Position numbers and translations under genes: made by a program
Notes under the pieces: model-generated
What the model was told of the DNA's origin: nothing
Seen by the model: the letters and a program-made list of their open reading frames with translations, nothing else
Databases searched by the model: none
Shown here: positions 32,884 to 40,044 of the stretch, piece after piece
How positions within the stretch are numbered: position 1 is the first letter of the stretch
Layout: each line of letters starts with the position of its first letter
NCBI GenBank assembly: GCA_965199805.1
Contig: CBDATO010000001.1
Location: 930,001-994,000, forward strand
Origin: DATAZK01 sp965199805
GTDB taxonomy: Bacteria; Actinomycetota; Actinomycetes; Frankiales; Frankiaceae
DNA: 64,000 nt
Direction of reading: 5' to 3'

Positions 32884-33630
32884 GTGGAGGCCTGCGCCGA
32901 GATCGTCGCCGAGCGTGACGCCGGCGGGCGCACCCGGCTGACCCGGATCGCCGGTGACGGGCCGCTGACCGTACGCCCGACCGGGACGTCCGCCGAGCCG
33001 CGCGTGCACCTGATCGCGGGGGCGTTCGGACCGCTCGGCGGCGACCTGCTCCGCCTCGACGTACGCGTCGGCACCGGTGCCCGGCTCGACATCGCCGCCG
33101 TCGCCGCCACGCTCGCGCTGCCGGATCGCGCCCGCCGGCCCTCGCGTACCGAGGTGACCATCACGGTCGGCCCCGGGGCGTCGCTGGTCATGGCGCTGCC
33201 GCCGACCATCATCGGCGCGGGTGCCCGGCACACCGTGGCGACGCGGATCGAGGTCGCGGCCGGCGGCTCGCTGTGGCTGCGCGAGGAGACCGTCCGCGGC
33301 CGGAGCGCCGAGACCGGCGGCGACGTCGACCTCGTCACCCAGTTGGACGTCGACGGCCGACCGGTCTTGCGCCAAGAGCTGACCCTCGCCGGCCCACCCG
33401 CCTACCCGTGGCTGCCCCGCGCCGTGGGGTCGCTCCTGCTGGTCGGGGCAGACGCACGAGGCCAGGCCCCCGCTCCAATGCCCACGGACGAACCGGTCGG
33501 GGCGTGGCTGGACCTCGCCGGCGGCAGCGCCCGCCAGTACAGCGCGATCGCGCCGGACGCGTACTCACTGGGCCGGCTGCTCGACGCCGAATGGGGCTGT
33601 CGCCAGCCCGGTCGTCAGCTGCCCCGGTAG
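32884..33630 (+). CDS. ureD: Urease accessory protein UreD
   Basis: 248 residues from a GTG start. The family pattern is seen in LIAGAFGPLGGDLLRLDVRVGTGARLDIAAVAATLALP, LPPTIIGAGARHTVATRIEV and LWLREETVRGR. It binds apo-urease and forms the nickel tunnel with UreF. Last gene of the operon; its end overlaps the convergent hydroxyisourate hydrolase gene by 16 bp, leaving no room for a separate terminator. Confidence 0.93.
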   Translation: MEACAEIVAERDAGGRTRLTRIAGDGPLTVRPTGTSAEPRVHLIAGAFGPLGGDLLRLDVRVGTGARLDIAAVAATLALPDRARRPSRTEVTITVGPGASLVMALPPTIIGAGARHTVATRIEVAAGGSLWLREETVRGRSAETGGDVDLVTQLDVDGRPVLRQELTLAGPPAYPWLPRAVGSLLLVGADARGQAPAPMPTDEPVGAWLDLAGGSARQYSAIAPDAYSLGRLLDAEWGCRQPGRQLPR

Positions 33631-33938
33631 GTCGTCATCCCGTAGCGGTTGAGCAGCAGCGGGATGTGCAGCTTGTCCGCCGAGGGCGCCGCGATCTCCA
33701 GCGTGAAGCGGGGGAAGAGCGCGTCCGGGCCGAGGTAGTCGCCCACCGCGAAGCTGAGTTGCCAGAGTCCCGCGCACCACTCCGCGGCTGCCACGAGCGG
33801 CGAGACGCGGCCGTCGGCATCGGTCGAGCCTTCGCCGACGAGCTGCCAACCGCCTTCGGTCCGCAGCGCGGCCTGCACGGGTACGCCCTGGGCCGGGCGG
33901 CCGGCGCCGACGTCGAGCACGTGGGTGGAGAGCGTCAC
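33615..33938 (-). CDS. uraH: 5-Hydroxyisourate hydrolase (transthyretin-like)
   Basis: 107 residues, full length. Hydrolyses 5-hydroxyisourate, the unstable uricase product, to OHCU. It shows the N-terminal STHVLDVGAGRPAQGVPV motif and the C-terminal HIPLLLNRYGMTTYRGS, whose YRGS tail distinguishes the enzyme from true transthyretin. Third gene of the minus-strand uricase operon; the ATG overlaps the OHCU decarboxylase stop by 4 bp. Confidence 0.96.
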   Translation of the reverse strand: MTLSTHVLDVGAGRPAQGVPVQAALRTEGGWQLVGEGSTDADGRVSPLVAAAEWCAGLWQLSFAVGDYLGPDALFPRFTLEIAAPSADKLHIPLLLNRYGMTTYRGS

Positions 33939-34438
33939 GCCGCATCACTTCCCGCCAGGACGTCGGTCAGCCGCAAGCGGGTGATCTCGGCCTGCTGCTC
34001 GGCCGCGATGCGCAGCTCGGTGTCCGGGTCGTTGTCCATCCGGGAGCGCAGCAGCAGGAGCAGCTCGGCGGGGCTGCGTCCCTTGGCGCGCACCACGTAC
34101 GTCATCCCGAAGCGCTGCTCATACGCGCGGTTGCCCTCCGCGATCGCTTCGCGAACGGCCGGCCCGGCGGTGTCCATGGCGCTCTGCTCGCGGCCCTCCT
34201 TCGAACCCTCGGGCGGGCGGTCACCGATACGGGGGTGACCGTCGAGCGCGGCACGCCACTCGGTGCGGGGCTGCTCGAACCACAGCTTCTCGCTCAGCTC
34301 GAGCAGCGCGGCCTCGTCCGGACAGCCGTCCAGCGCGGCAGCCACCGCCTGCGCCCACGGCGTCGACGCGCAGCAGCCGTGGAGCGTGCTCACCCGCTCC
34401 TCGAGCGGCAGGGCGCGCAACCGGTCGAGTCCGCTCAC
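33935..34438 (-). CDS. uraD: OHCU decarboxylase
   Basis: 167-residue helical enzyme that decarboxylates 2-oxo-4-hydroxy-4-carboxy-5-ureidoimidazoline to S-allantoin. The catalytic HPRIGD motif is at H68, with ERVSTLHGCCASTPWA before it and QSAMD plus YEQRFGMTYVVRAKGRSPAELL after it, all typical. Overlaps both neighbours by ATGA-type junctions between uricase and HIU hydrolase, so all three steps from urate to allantoin are coupled. Confidence 0.95.
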   Translation of the reverse strand: MSGLDRLRALPLEERVSTLHGCCASTPWAQAVAAALDGCPDEAALLELSEKLWFEQPRTEWRAALDGHPRIGDRPPEGSKEGREQSAMDTAGPAVREAIAEGNRAYEQRFGMTYVVRAKGRSPAELLLLLRSRMDNDPDTELRIAAEQQAEITRLRLTDVLAGSDAA

Positions 34439-35361
34439 CAGGTCGCCCAGGCGGGCCCGGGCTCCGGGGCGCCTTCACGCAGCACGGTGCCCTCGATCAG
34501 CCCGTACGGGCGGTCGGCGGCGTAGAAGACGATGTCGGGGTTGTCGCGGCCGAAGCGCGAGAGGTCGACGACGAAATGGTGCTTGTTCGGCATCGAGAAG
34601 CGGATCTCCAGCACCTCGGGGCGGTTGGTGAGCACCCGCGTACCCATGGTGTAGAGCGTCTGCTGCAGCGACCTGCTGTAGGTGTCGGCGAACGCCTCGA
34701 GCATCAGCCGCAGGCACTCGGCGGCGCTCTTCTCCCAGTCGACCGGGCCGGCACCGGGCTCGTAGTCGTCGACCGCGAAGTCGGCATAGCGCCATTGCGC
34801 GCTGACGGCCGTGGCGAGGATGCGGTCGTCCGTTTCCTCGAGCGTCGTGTACCCGTCCTTGAGGAAACCGTTGAACTCCGAGTCGGTGGCATTCATGACC
34901 ACGAGGTCGGTGATGCCGGCGGTGACCCAGGCGCGACCGTGCTCGACGGTGACCTTGCTGAGCTCGGTCGGCCCGCCGCCACGGACGAAGGAGTGCGGCG
35001 CCGGCTGCCCGCCCACCGACATCCGGGTCCAGGGGTAGGCCTCGATGTCGATCTGCGCGCGTTCGACCGTGTCGACCGTGTCGACGAAGTGCCGGGCGAG
35101 CCGCAGCCCGAAGTCGACCGTGGACGCGATCGGGGCGTCGCGGGCGAAGGCGTACATCGTGTTCTTCTGCGCGTCGGTGGTGAGCACCCCGGCGTTGTCG
35201 CCGACCAGGTGCACGGGCCCGAGCCCGCCGGACAGGTGGCTGCTGATGCTGAGGTCGGTCGGCATCGCGATCTGACCAGGAGTGCGATCGAGGCGTACGA
35301 GCCTGACCTCGGCCTTGCCGAAGCGGTTGCCACCCAGCACGATGCCCGGCTCTGCGTCCAC
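34435..35361 (-). CDS. Urate oxidase (uricase)
   Basis: 308 residues, two T-fold units. Oxidises urate to 5-hydroxyisourate without cofactor. GNRFGKAEVRLVRL carries the catalytic lysine (K16), VLTTDAQKNTMY the catalytic threonine, and MPNKHHFVVDLSRFG the conserved histidine segment. GTG at 35361 is chosen because GGGAG lies 6 bp upstream and it gives the standard N-terminus. Leads the uricase-uraD-uraH operon and is divergent from the allantoate branch. Confidence 0.96.
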   Translation of the reverse strand: MDAEPGIVLGGNRFGKAEVRLVRLDRTPGQIAMPTDLSISSHLSGGLGPVHLVGDNAGVLTTDAQKNTMYAFARDAPIASTVDFGLRLARHFVDTVDTVERAQIDIEAYPWTRMSVGGQPAPHSFVRGGGPTELSKVTVEHGRAWVTAGITDLVVMNATDSEFNGFLKDGYTTLEETDDRILATAVSAQWRYADFAVDDYEPGAGPVDWEKSAAECLRLMLEAFADTYSRSLQQTLYTMGTRVLTNRPEVLEIRFSMPNKHHFVVDLSRFGRDNPDIVFYAADRPYGLIEGTVLREGAPEPGPAWATW

Positions 35362-35561
35362 GATCTGCTCCCGTCGTCCTCGAGCCACGGTCTGCGGGCC
35401 CCCGCCGAGGTTTGCCGTGCCGCGTGGCCGAAGCATGTCACCGGTGTTAACGATGGGTTCCGATTACGGTCGCTGCGGCGGTGACCGGCAGCGCGTCTGC
35501 CTACCGTCGCAAGCGACACTTCCAGGCAGCGGCAGATGGGCGGCAGACGCAGGTGCGACGC
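35362..35561. promoter_or_regulatory. Divergent promoter region between uricase and allantoate operons
   Basis: 200 bp without a gene. A short inverted repeat GTCGCAAGCGAC lies at 35506-35517, and GTCTGCC/GGCAGA elements flank it. This region should carry promoters for both ureide operons. No regulator gene is nearby and I cannot match the repeats to a known factor. Confidence 0.35.
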
Positions 35562-35981
35562 ATGTTCCTCAACGGCACGGCGATGAGCGGTCAGCGCGAC
35601 CACCACGCCGTCGACGGTGCCCGCTTCGTGGGCCCGGCCCGCACCGCTCCGCTCTACCGCTTCTACGCCGTACGCGACGCCTTCCCCGGGCTGTATCCCA
35701 TCCCGGCGGGCTCCGACCTGGTCGGCGCCTCCGTCGAGGGGGAGCTGTACGAGCTGCCCGAGGAGATGCTGTACGACTCGCTGATGCCCGAGGAGCCGGC
35801 CGAGCTCGAGCTCGGGGTGATCGAGCTCGACGACGGGAGCGTCGTCAACGCGATGCAGCTGCAGTTCGAGCGGATCGCGCCCGGCGACAAGGTGGTCGAC
35901 ATCGCCGGCCTCGGCGGGTGGCGCGCGTACCAGTCGTTCGTCGCCGACCAGGAGCGGCTGTCCGCCGCCCTCGGGGAATGA
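35562..35981 (+). CDS. Gamma-glutamylcyclotransferase-fold protein like the allophanate hydrolase C-terminal domain
   Basis: 139 residues starting MFLNGTAMSGQRDHHAV. The xxNGTxMSGxxxH pattern, followed by GASVEGELYELPEEMLYDSLMPEEPAELELGVIELDDGS, resembles the stand-alone version of the C-terminal domain of allophanate hydrolase (AtzF). There that domain decarboxylates N-carboxycarbamate. Its stop overlaps the M20 amidohydrolase start (ATGA), so it probably acts on the same pathway, perhaps on a carboxylated urea intermediate. ATG at 35562 fits the domain; upstream codons are non-conserved. The reaction here is inferred. Confidence 0.68.
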   Translation: MFLNGTAMSGQRDHHAVDGARFVGPARTAPLYRFYAVRDAFPGLYPIPAGSDLVGASVEGELYELPEEMLYDSLMPEEPAELELGVIELDDGSVVNAMQLQFERIAPGDKVVDIAGLGGWRAYQSFVADQERLSAALGE

Positions 35982-37234
35982 CGGGCCGACAGGTCACATC
36001 CGGGGTCAGCGGGGAGCGCCTGCTCTCCCGGCTCGACGCACTGGCGGCGATCGGCGCCGACCCGGCCGGTGGCGTGACCCGGCTGGCCTTCTCCGGCACC
36101 GAGCTCGCGGCCAAACAGCTGGTGATCGCGTGGTTCGCCGAGGCCGGACTGGACGCCGCACTGGACGCCGCCGGCAACGTCGTCGCGCGCCGCGCCGGTG
36201 ACGGCAGCCGGGCCGGGGTGCTGGCGACCGGCAGCCACGTCGACTCGGTCGTCGCGGCGGGCGCACTCGACGGTGCGTACGGGGCGGTCGCCGCCGTCGA
36301 GGTCGCCGCCGCGCTGCACGAGGCCGGCACCCAGCTGGCGCACGACCTGGTGCTCGTCGCGTTCTCCAATGAGGAGGGTGCCCGCGGCGCACCCGGCTTC
36401 ACCGGCTCCCTCGCCGTCACCGGCGAGCTGGACGCCGCCATGCTCAGCTCGCTCGACGACGAGGGCGTCACCACCGCCGAGCGGCTCCGCGACGGCGGCG
36501 GCGACCCCGACCGCATCACGTCCGCCGCCTGGCCGGCCGGATCCCTCGCGGCCTTCGTGGAGCTGCACGTCGAGCAGGGTCCGGTGTTGGACGCGGCCGG
36601 CGAGCAGCTCGGTGTCGTCACCTCGTGCCCCGGCCGCAGCATCATCGACATCGAGGTGCGCGGCGCCGCCAACCACGCCGGCACCACACCGATGGAGCTG
36701 CGCGCCGACGCCCTCACGGCGGCCGCCGAGATCGCGCTCGCTGTGGAGGCGCTCGCCGTCGACGGGCACGTGCACGTCGCGACCACCGGCCAGCTCCAGG
36801 TCGAGCCGGGCGTGCGCAACGTGGTGCCCGGGCTCGCCCGGCTCGGGGTCGACGTGCGCGACGGCGACGAGGTGCGCCTGCTCGCCGCCGTCGAACGACT
36901 CACCGACTCCGTACGCACCATCGCCGAGCGCCGCGGCGTCACCGTCACCCAGTCGGCCCGGCAGGCGGTCACGGCCGCACAGTGCGACGTCCGCCTGCAG
37001 GACAGCATCAGCCGCGTCGTCGCCGCCCGCGGGCTGACCGCGCGCACCCTGCCGAGCGGCGCCGGCCACGACGCCCAGATCATGGCCACGCTCGGACCCG
37101 TCGGCATGATCTTCGTCCCGAGCACTGGCGGGCGCAGCCACTGCCCGGAGGAGTCGACCGAGCCCGCCGACCTCGTCCTCGGCGCCGAGATCCTGCTCGA
37201 CACCCTGCTCGACCTCGACCGCACCCTCGCCTGA
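35978..37234 (+). CDS. M20-family amidohydrolase, probably allantoate amidohydrolase
   Basis: 418-residue di-metal peptidase-fold enzyme of the AllC/hydantoinase-type carbamoylase family. Metal ligands are visible as H87 (GSHVDSV), D98 (GALDGAYG), E132/E133 (NEEGARG), H197 (ELHVEQGP) and the late RSHCPEE histidine. N-carbamoyl-amino-acid hydrolases and ureidoglycolate hydrolases share this pattern. Position between uricase and PuuE-type allantoinase favours allantoate as substrate, yielding ureidoglycine/ureidoglycolate plus ammonia. ATG overlaps the preceding stop. Confidence 0.88.
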   Translation: MTGRQVTSGVSGERLLSRLDALAAIGADPAGGVTRLAFSGTELAAKQLVIAWFAEAGLDAALDAAGNVVARRAGDGSRAGVLATGSHVDSVVAAGALDGAYGAVAAVEVAAALHEAGTQLAHDLVLVAFSNEEGARGAPGFTGSLAVTGELDAAMLSSLDDEGVTTAERLRDGGGDPDRITSAAWPAGSLAAFVELHVEQGPVLDAAGEQLGVVTSCPGRSIIDIEVRGAANHAGTTPMELRADALTAAAEIALAVEALAVDGHVHVATTGQLQVEPGVRNVVPGLARLGVDVRDGDEVRLLAAVERLTDSVRTIAERRGVTVTQSARQAVTAAQCDVRLQDSISRVVAARGLTARTLPSGAGHDAQIMATLGPVGMIFVPSTGGRSHCPEESTEPADLVLGAEILLDTLLDLDRTLA

Positions 37235-37260
37235 ACTCTCTCGCCTGAAAGGCCGCTGCC

Positions 37261-37704
37261 GTGAACCGCACCCCGCCCGAGCCGACCGTCACCGGCAGCC
37301 TCGCCGTCACGCCGGAGCAGCTGGCGACCATCGGCACACTGGCGCGTACGTACGACGCCATGCGGCTGCGCCTGCTCGACCGGCTCGGTGACGCGAAGCC
37401 CGTCGTGACGTCGATCCGGCCGCTCGGTGCCGTCGACGACGGCGTGCAGCTCGACGGCCGGCCGGTGGCGGCCGCGATCGTCGACGCCGTCGTGCAGGCG
37501 CCGGAGCTCACCGGCAGTGCCGTCGACCTGCCGCTGCACGCGGCCGCCGCCGAGCTCGTCGCGGCCGAGGCCGGCTGGTGGGACGCACTGCTCGGCGATG
37601 TCGAGCGGCGCAGCGGACTCGACCCGCGCAGCATCAAGGTGACGCTGCCGGACGGCGCGCCGGAGGCCGTCCGCACCGTCTTCGCGGAGCGCGCCCGGCC
37701 ATGA
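37261..37704 (+). CDS. Unknown protein embedded in the ureide operon
   Basis: 147 residues from GTG. No recognised motif. The segment TPEQLATIGTLARTYDAMRLRLLDRLG looks helical, and AEAGWWDALLGDVERRSGLDPRSIKVTLPDG is distinctive. No signal peptide, membrane helix or cysteines. It lies 26 bp after the M20 amidohydrolase and overlaps the allantoinase start by ATGA, so it is almost surely co-expressed with both. A role in ureide breakdown is plausible but unproven. Confidence 0.75.
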   Translation: MNRTPPEPTVTGSLAVTPEQLATIGTLARTYDAMRLRLLDRLGDAKPVVTSIRPLGAVDDGVQLDGRPVAAAIVDAVVQAPELTGSAVDLPLHAAAAELVAAEAGWWDALLGDVERRSGLDPRSIKVTLPDGAPEAVRTVFAERARP

Positions 37705-38609
37705 GCGGGCCGCGCGACTTCGTCGGTTACGGCCCCACCCCGCCGCATCCGCAGTGGCCGGGCGACGCCCGGGTCGCGCTGTCGTTCGTCCTCAACTACG
37801 AGGAGGGCGGCGAGCGCAACGTCCTCGACGGCGACCCGCACGCCGAGACGTTCCTGTCCGAGATGGCCGACCCGCCGGCCGTCCCCGCCCGGCACCTGTC
37901 GATGGAGTCGCTGTACGAGTACGGCTCCCGCGCCGGCGTGTGGCGCATCCTGCGCACCTTCGCCGACCGCGAGCTGCCGCTGACCGTCTTCGGGGTGGCC
38001 CGGGCACTCGAGCGCAACCCCGCCGTCGCCGAGGCGTTCGCCGCCGCCGGCCACGAGATCGCCGGGCACGGGCTGCGGTGGCTGCCGTACCAGGACGTGC
38101 CGGAGGTCGTGGAGCGCGCCCACCTGGCCGAGGCGGTCGAGATCCTCACCCGGCTGTACGGCGCGCAGCCGCTCGGCTGGTACACCGGCCGCGACTCGCC
38201 CAACACCCGGCGGCTCGTCGTCGAGCAGGGCGGCTTCCTGTACGACAGCGACTCGTACGCCGACGACCTGCCGTACTGGGTCGACGTGAACGGGACGGGT
38301 CAGCTGGTGGTGCCGTACACGCTGGACACGAATGACATGCGCTACTCGAGCCCCAGCGGGTTCAGCACCGGCACCGACTTCTTCGACCACCTGCGCGACG
38401 CGTTCGACACACTGTACGCGGAGGGCGAGAGCGCGCCGAAGATGCTGTCGATCGGGCTGCACTGCCGCATCGCCGGCCGCCCGGCCCGGACCGCGGCGCT
38501 GGCCCGCTTCCTCGACCACGTGCTGGCGCACGACCGGGTGTGGGTCGCGCGGCGGGTCGACATCGCGCGGCACTGGGCGGAGCGATTTCCCTACGCCGCC
38601 GGGTATTAG
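37701..38609 (+). CDS. puuE: PuuE-type (polysaccharide-deacetylase-fold) allantoinase
   Basis: 302 residues. Hydrolyses allantoin to allantoate without the usual binuclear amidohydrolase fold. GYGPTPPHPQWPGDARVALSFVLNYEEGGE near the start, AGHEIAGHGLRWLPYQ in the middle, GWYTGRDSPNTRRLV and the late LSIGLHCRIAGRPARTAAL are typical of this allantoinase type. ATG overlaps the stop of the unknown upstream gene. It completes urate to allantoate in the window. Confidence 0.93.
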   Translation: MSGPRDFVGYGPTPPHPQWPGDARVALSFVLNYEEGGERNVLDGDPHAETFLSEMADPPAVPARHLSMESLYEYGSRAGVWRILRTFADRELPLTVFGVARALERNPAVAEAFAAAGHEIAGHGLRWLPYQDVPEVVERAHLAEAVEILTRLYGAQPLGWYTGRDSPNTRRLVVEQGGFLYDSDSYADDLPYWVDVNGTGQLVVPYTLDTNDMRYSSPSGFSTGTDFFDHLRDAFDTLYAEGESAPKMLSIGLHCRIAGRPARTAALARFLDHVLAHDRVWVARRVDIARHWAERFPYAAGY

Positions 38610-38665
38610 TGCTGATTATTTCACTCCGCAACGACGGCGTTACACAGCCGATTTAGCGTGGCGGG

Positions 38666-39535
38666 GTGACCCTGATCCGTCCGGCGTCGCTGGACGCCGC
38701 CCTCGCGGTGCTGTCGGGCCTGGACCCGGCCGCGACCACGATCCTCGCCGGCGGCACCGACGTCATGGTCGAGACCGGTGCCGGTGAGCGCGTCCTGCGC
38801 GACGTCGTCGCCGTGCGCCGGCTCCCGGAGCTGACGGCGCTGACGGTCGGGCCGGAGCTCGTACGCGTGGGTGCCGCGGTTACGTACAGCGCCTTCACCG
38901 GGCCGGACGGGATGCCGTACGCCGCCGCCGAGGCCCTGTTCACCGCGGCCACCACCATGGGCTCGACGCAGATCCGCGGCGGCGGGACGCTCGGCGGCAA
39001 CGTCGGCACCGCGAGCGCGGTCGGCGACTCGCTGTGCACGCTGCTCGCCCTCGGAGCGCAGGCCACGGTCGCGACGGCCGATGGCGTACGCGTGCTGCCG
39101 GTCGCCGACCTGCTGCAGCCGGGCGGGGGCAGCGCGCTGGCGGCGACCGACCTGCTCGTCGAGCTGGCCGTCCCCGTCCTGCCCGGCCACCAGCGCTTCC
39201 TCAAGGTCGCCCGGCGCGGGGCGGTCAGCCGCAGCGTCGTCTCGGTGACGGCGGTGCTCACCGAAGGCGCGGACCCGGCGCGGATCGTCGTCGGCGGGTG
39301 CGCGCCCGGCCCGGTGCGGGTCGCCGCGGCTGAGCAGCTCGCCGCCGAGGCCTGGACCGGCGACGGCGTACTGGACGTCGACGCGGCGGACGCGGTCGGA
39401 CTGGCCGTGGCCGACGCACTCGACCCACCCGACGACATCCGCGGCTCGGCCGACTACCGCCGCCACGTCGCCCGGGTGCTCACCCGCCGGGCGCTGAGTG
39501 CCCGCTCGTCGCGTACGGAGGCGCTGGCCGCATGA
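38666..39535 (+). CDS. Xanthine dehydrogenase FAD-binding subunit
   Basis: 289 residues of the CO-dehydrogenase-flavoprotein fold. ILAGGTDVMVET and the FAD motif TMGSTQIRGGGTLGGNVGTASAVGD are intact. GTG start with a GGCGGG region just upstream. First of three XDH genes arranged FAD, Fe-S, Mo, each overlapping the next. XDH oxidises hypoxanthine and xanthine to urate, feeding the uricase branch. About 56 bp separates it from puuE, so it is probably in the same transcript. Confidence 0.94.
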   Translation: MTLIRPASLDAALAVLSGLDPAATTILAGGTDVMVETGAGERVLRDVVAVRRLPELTALTVGPELVRVGAAVTYSAFTGPDGMPYAAAEALFTAATTMGSTQIRGGGTLGGNVGTASAVGDSLCTLLALGAQATVATADGVRVLPVADLLQPGGGSALAATDLLVELAVPVLPGHQRFLKVARRGAVSRSVVSVTAVLTEGADPARIVVGGCAPGPVRVAAAEQLAAEAWTGDGVLDVDAADAVGLAVADALDPPDDIRGSADYRRHVARVLTRRALSARSSRTEALAA

Positions 39536-40044
39536 CCACCACCGCTCCACATCCGACCGCGGCCGCTCCCGAGCCGGAGCCCGTACGGCTCACGGTCGAC
39601 GGCATCGCGTACGACCTGCCACCCGCCGCCGAGCTCGAGCCACTGCTCACCGTGCTGCGTGACGAGCTCGGCGTCACCGCGCCGAAGGAGGGTTGCGGTA
39701 CCGGCGTCTGCGGGGCCTGCACGGTGCTGGTGGGCGGCAAGCCGCTGACCAGCTGCACCTTGCTCGCCGGCGACGCCGCCGGGTCCACCGTGACGACCGC
39801 GACCGGCTGCGCCGCGGGTGCCGGCGCCGACGTCGCCCGCTGCCTGGTGGCGGCCGGCGGCGTGCAGTGCGGCTTCTGCTCCCCCGGCTTCGTCGTCTCG
39901 ATCACGGCCCTGCTCGAGCGCGAGCCCGACATCGACGAGGCCGGCGCCCGCATGGCGCTGGCCGGCAACCTCTGCCGGTGCACCGGATACGCCCGCATCA
40001 TGGCCGCCGTCGCGGACACCCAGGCCGAGCGGCGCGGCGCATGA
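39532..40044 (+). CDS. Xanthine dehydrogenase iron-sulfur subunit
   Basis: 170 residues with two [2Fe-2S] domains. The plant-type cluster uses C55, C60, C63 (GCGTGVCGAC) and C75. The helical-bundle cluster uses C113, C116 (CGFC), C148 and C150 (CRCTGY). All eight cysteines are present. The N-terminal 17 residues are Ala/Pro-rich and probably flexible. ATG overlaps the FAD-subunit stop; it passes electrons from molybdenum to FAD. Confidence 0.96.
   Translation: MTTTAPHPTAAAPEPEPVRLTVDGIAYDLPPAAELEPLLTVLRDELGVTAPKEGCGTGVCGACTVLVGGKPLTSCTLLAGDAAGSTVTTATGCAAGAGADVARCLVAAGGVQCGFCSPGFVVSITALLEREPDIDEAGARMALAGNLCRCTGYARIMAAVADTQAERRGA

Noticed and set aside
31932..33338. 468-codon minus-strand frame over ureF-ureG-ureD
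   Set aside because: Antisense shadow with no domain; sense-strand urease accessory genes are complete.
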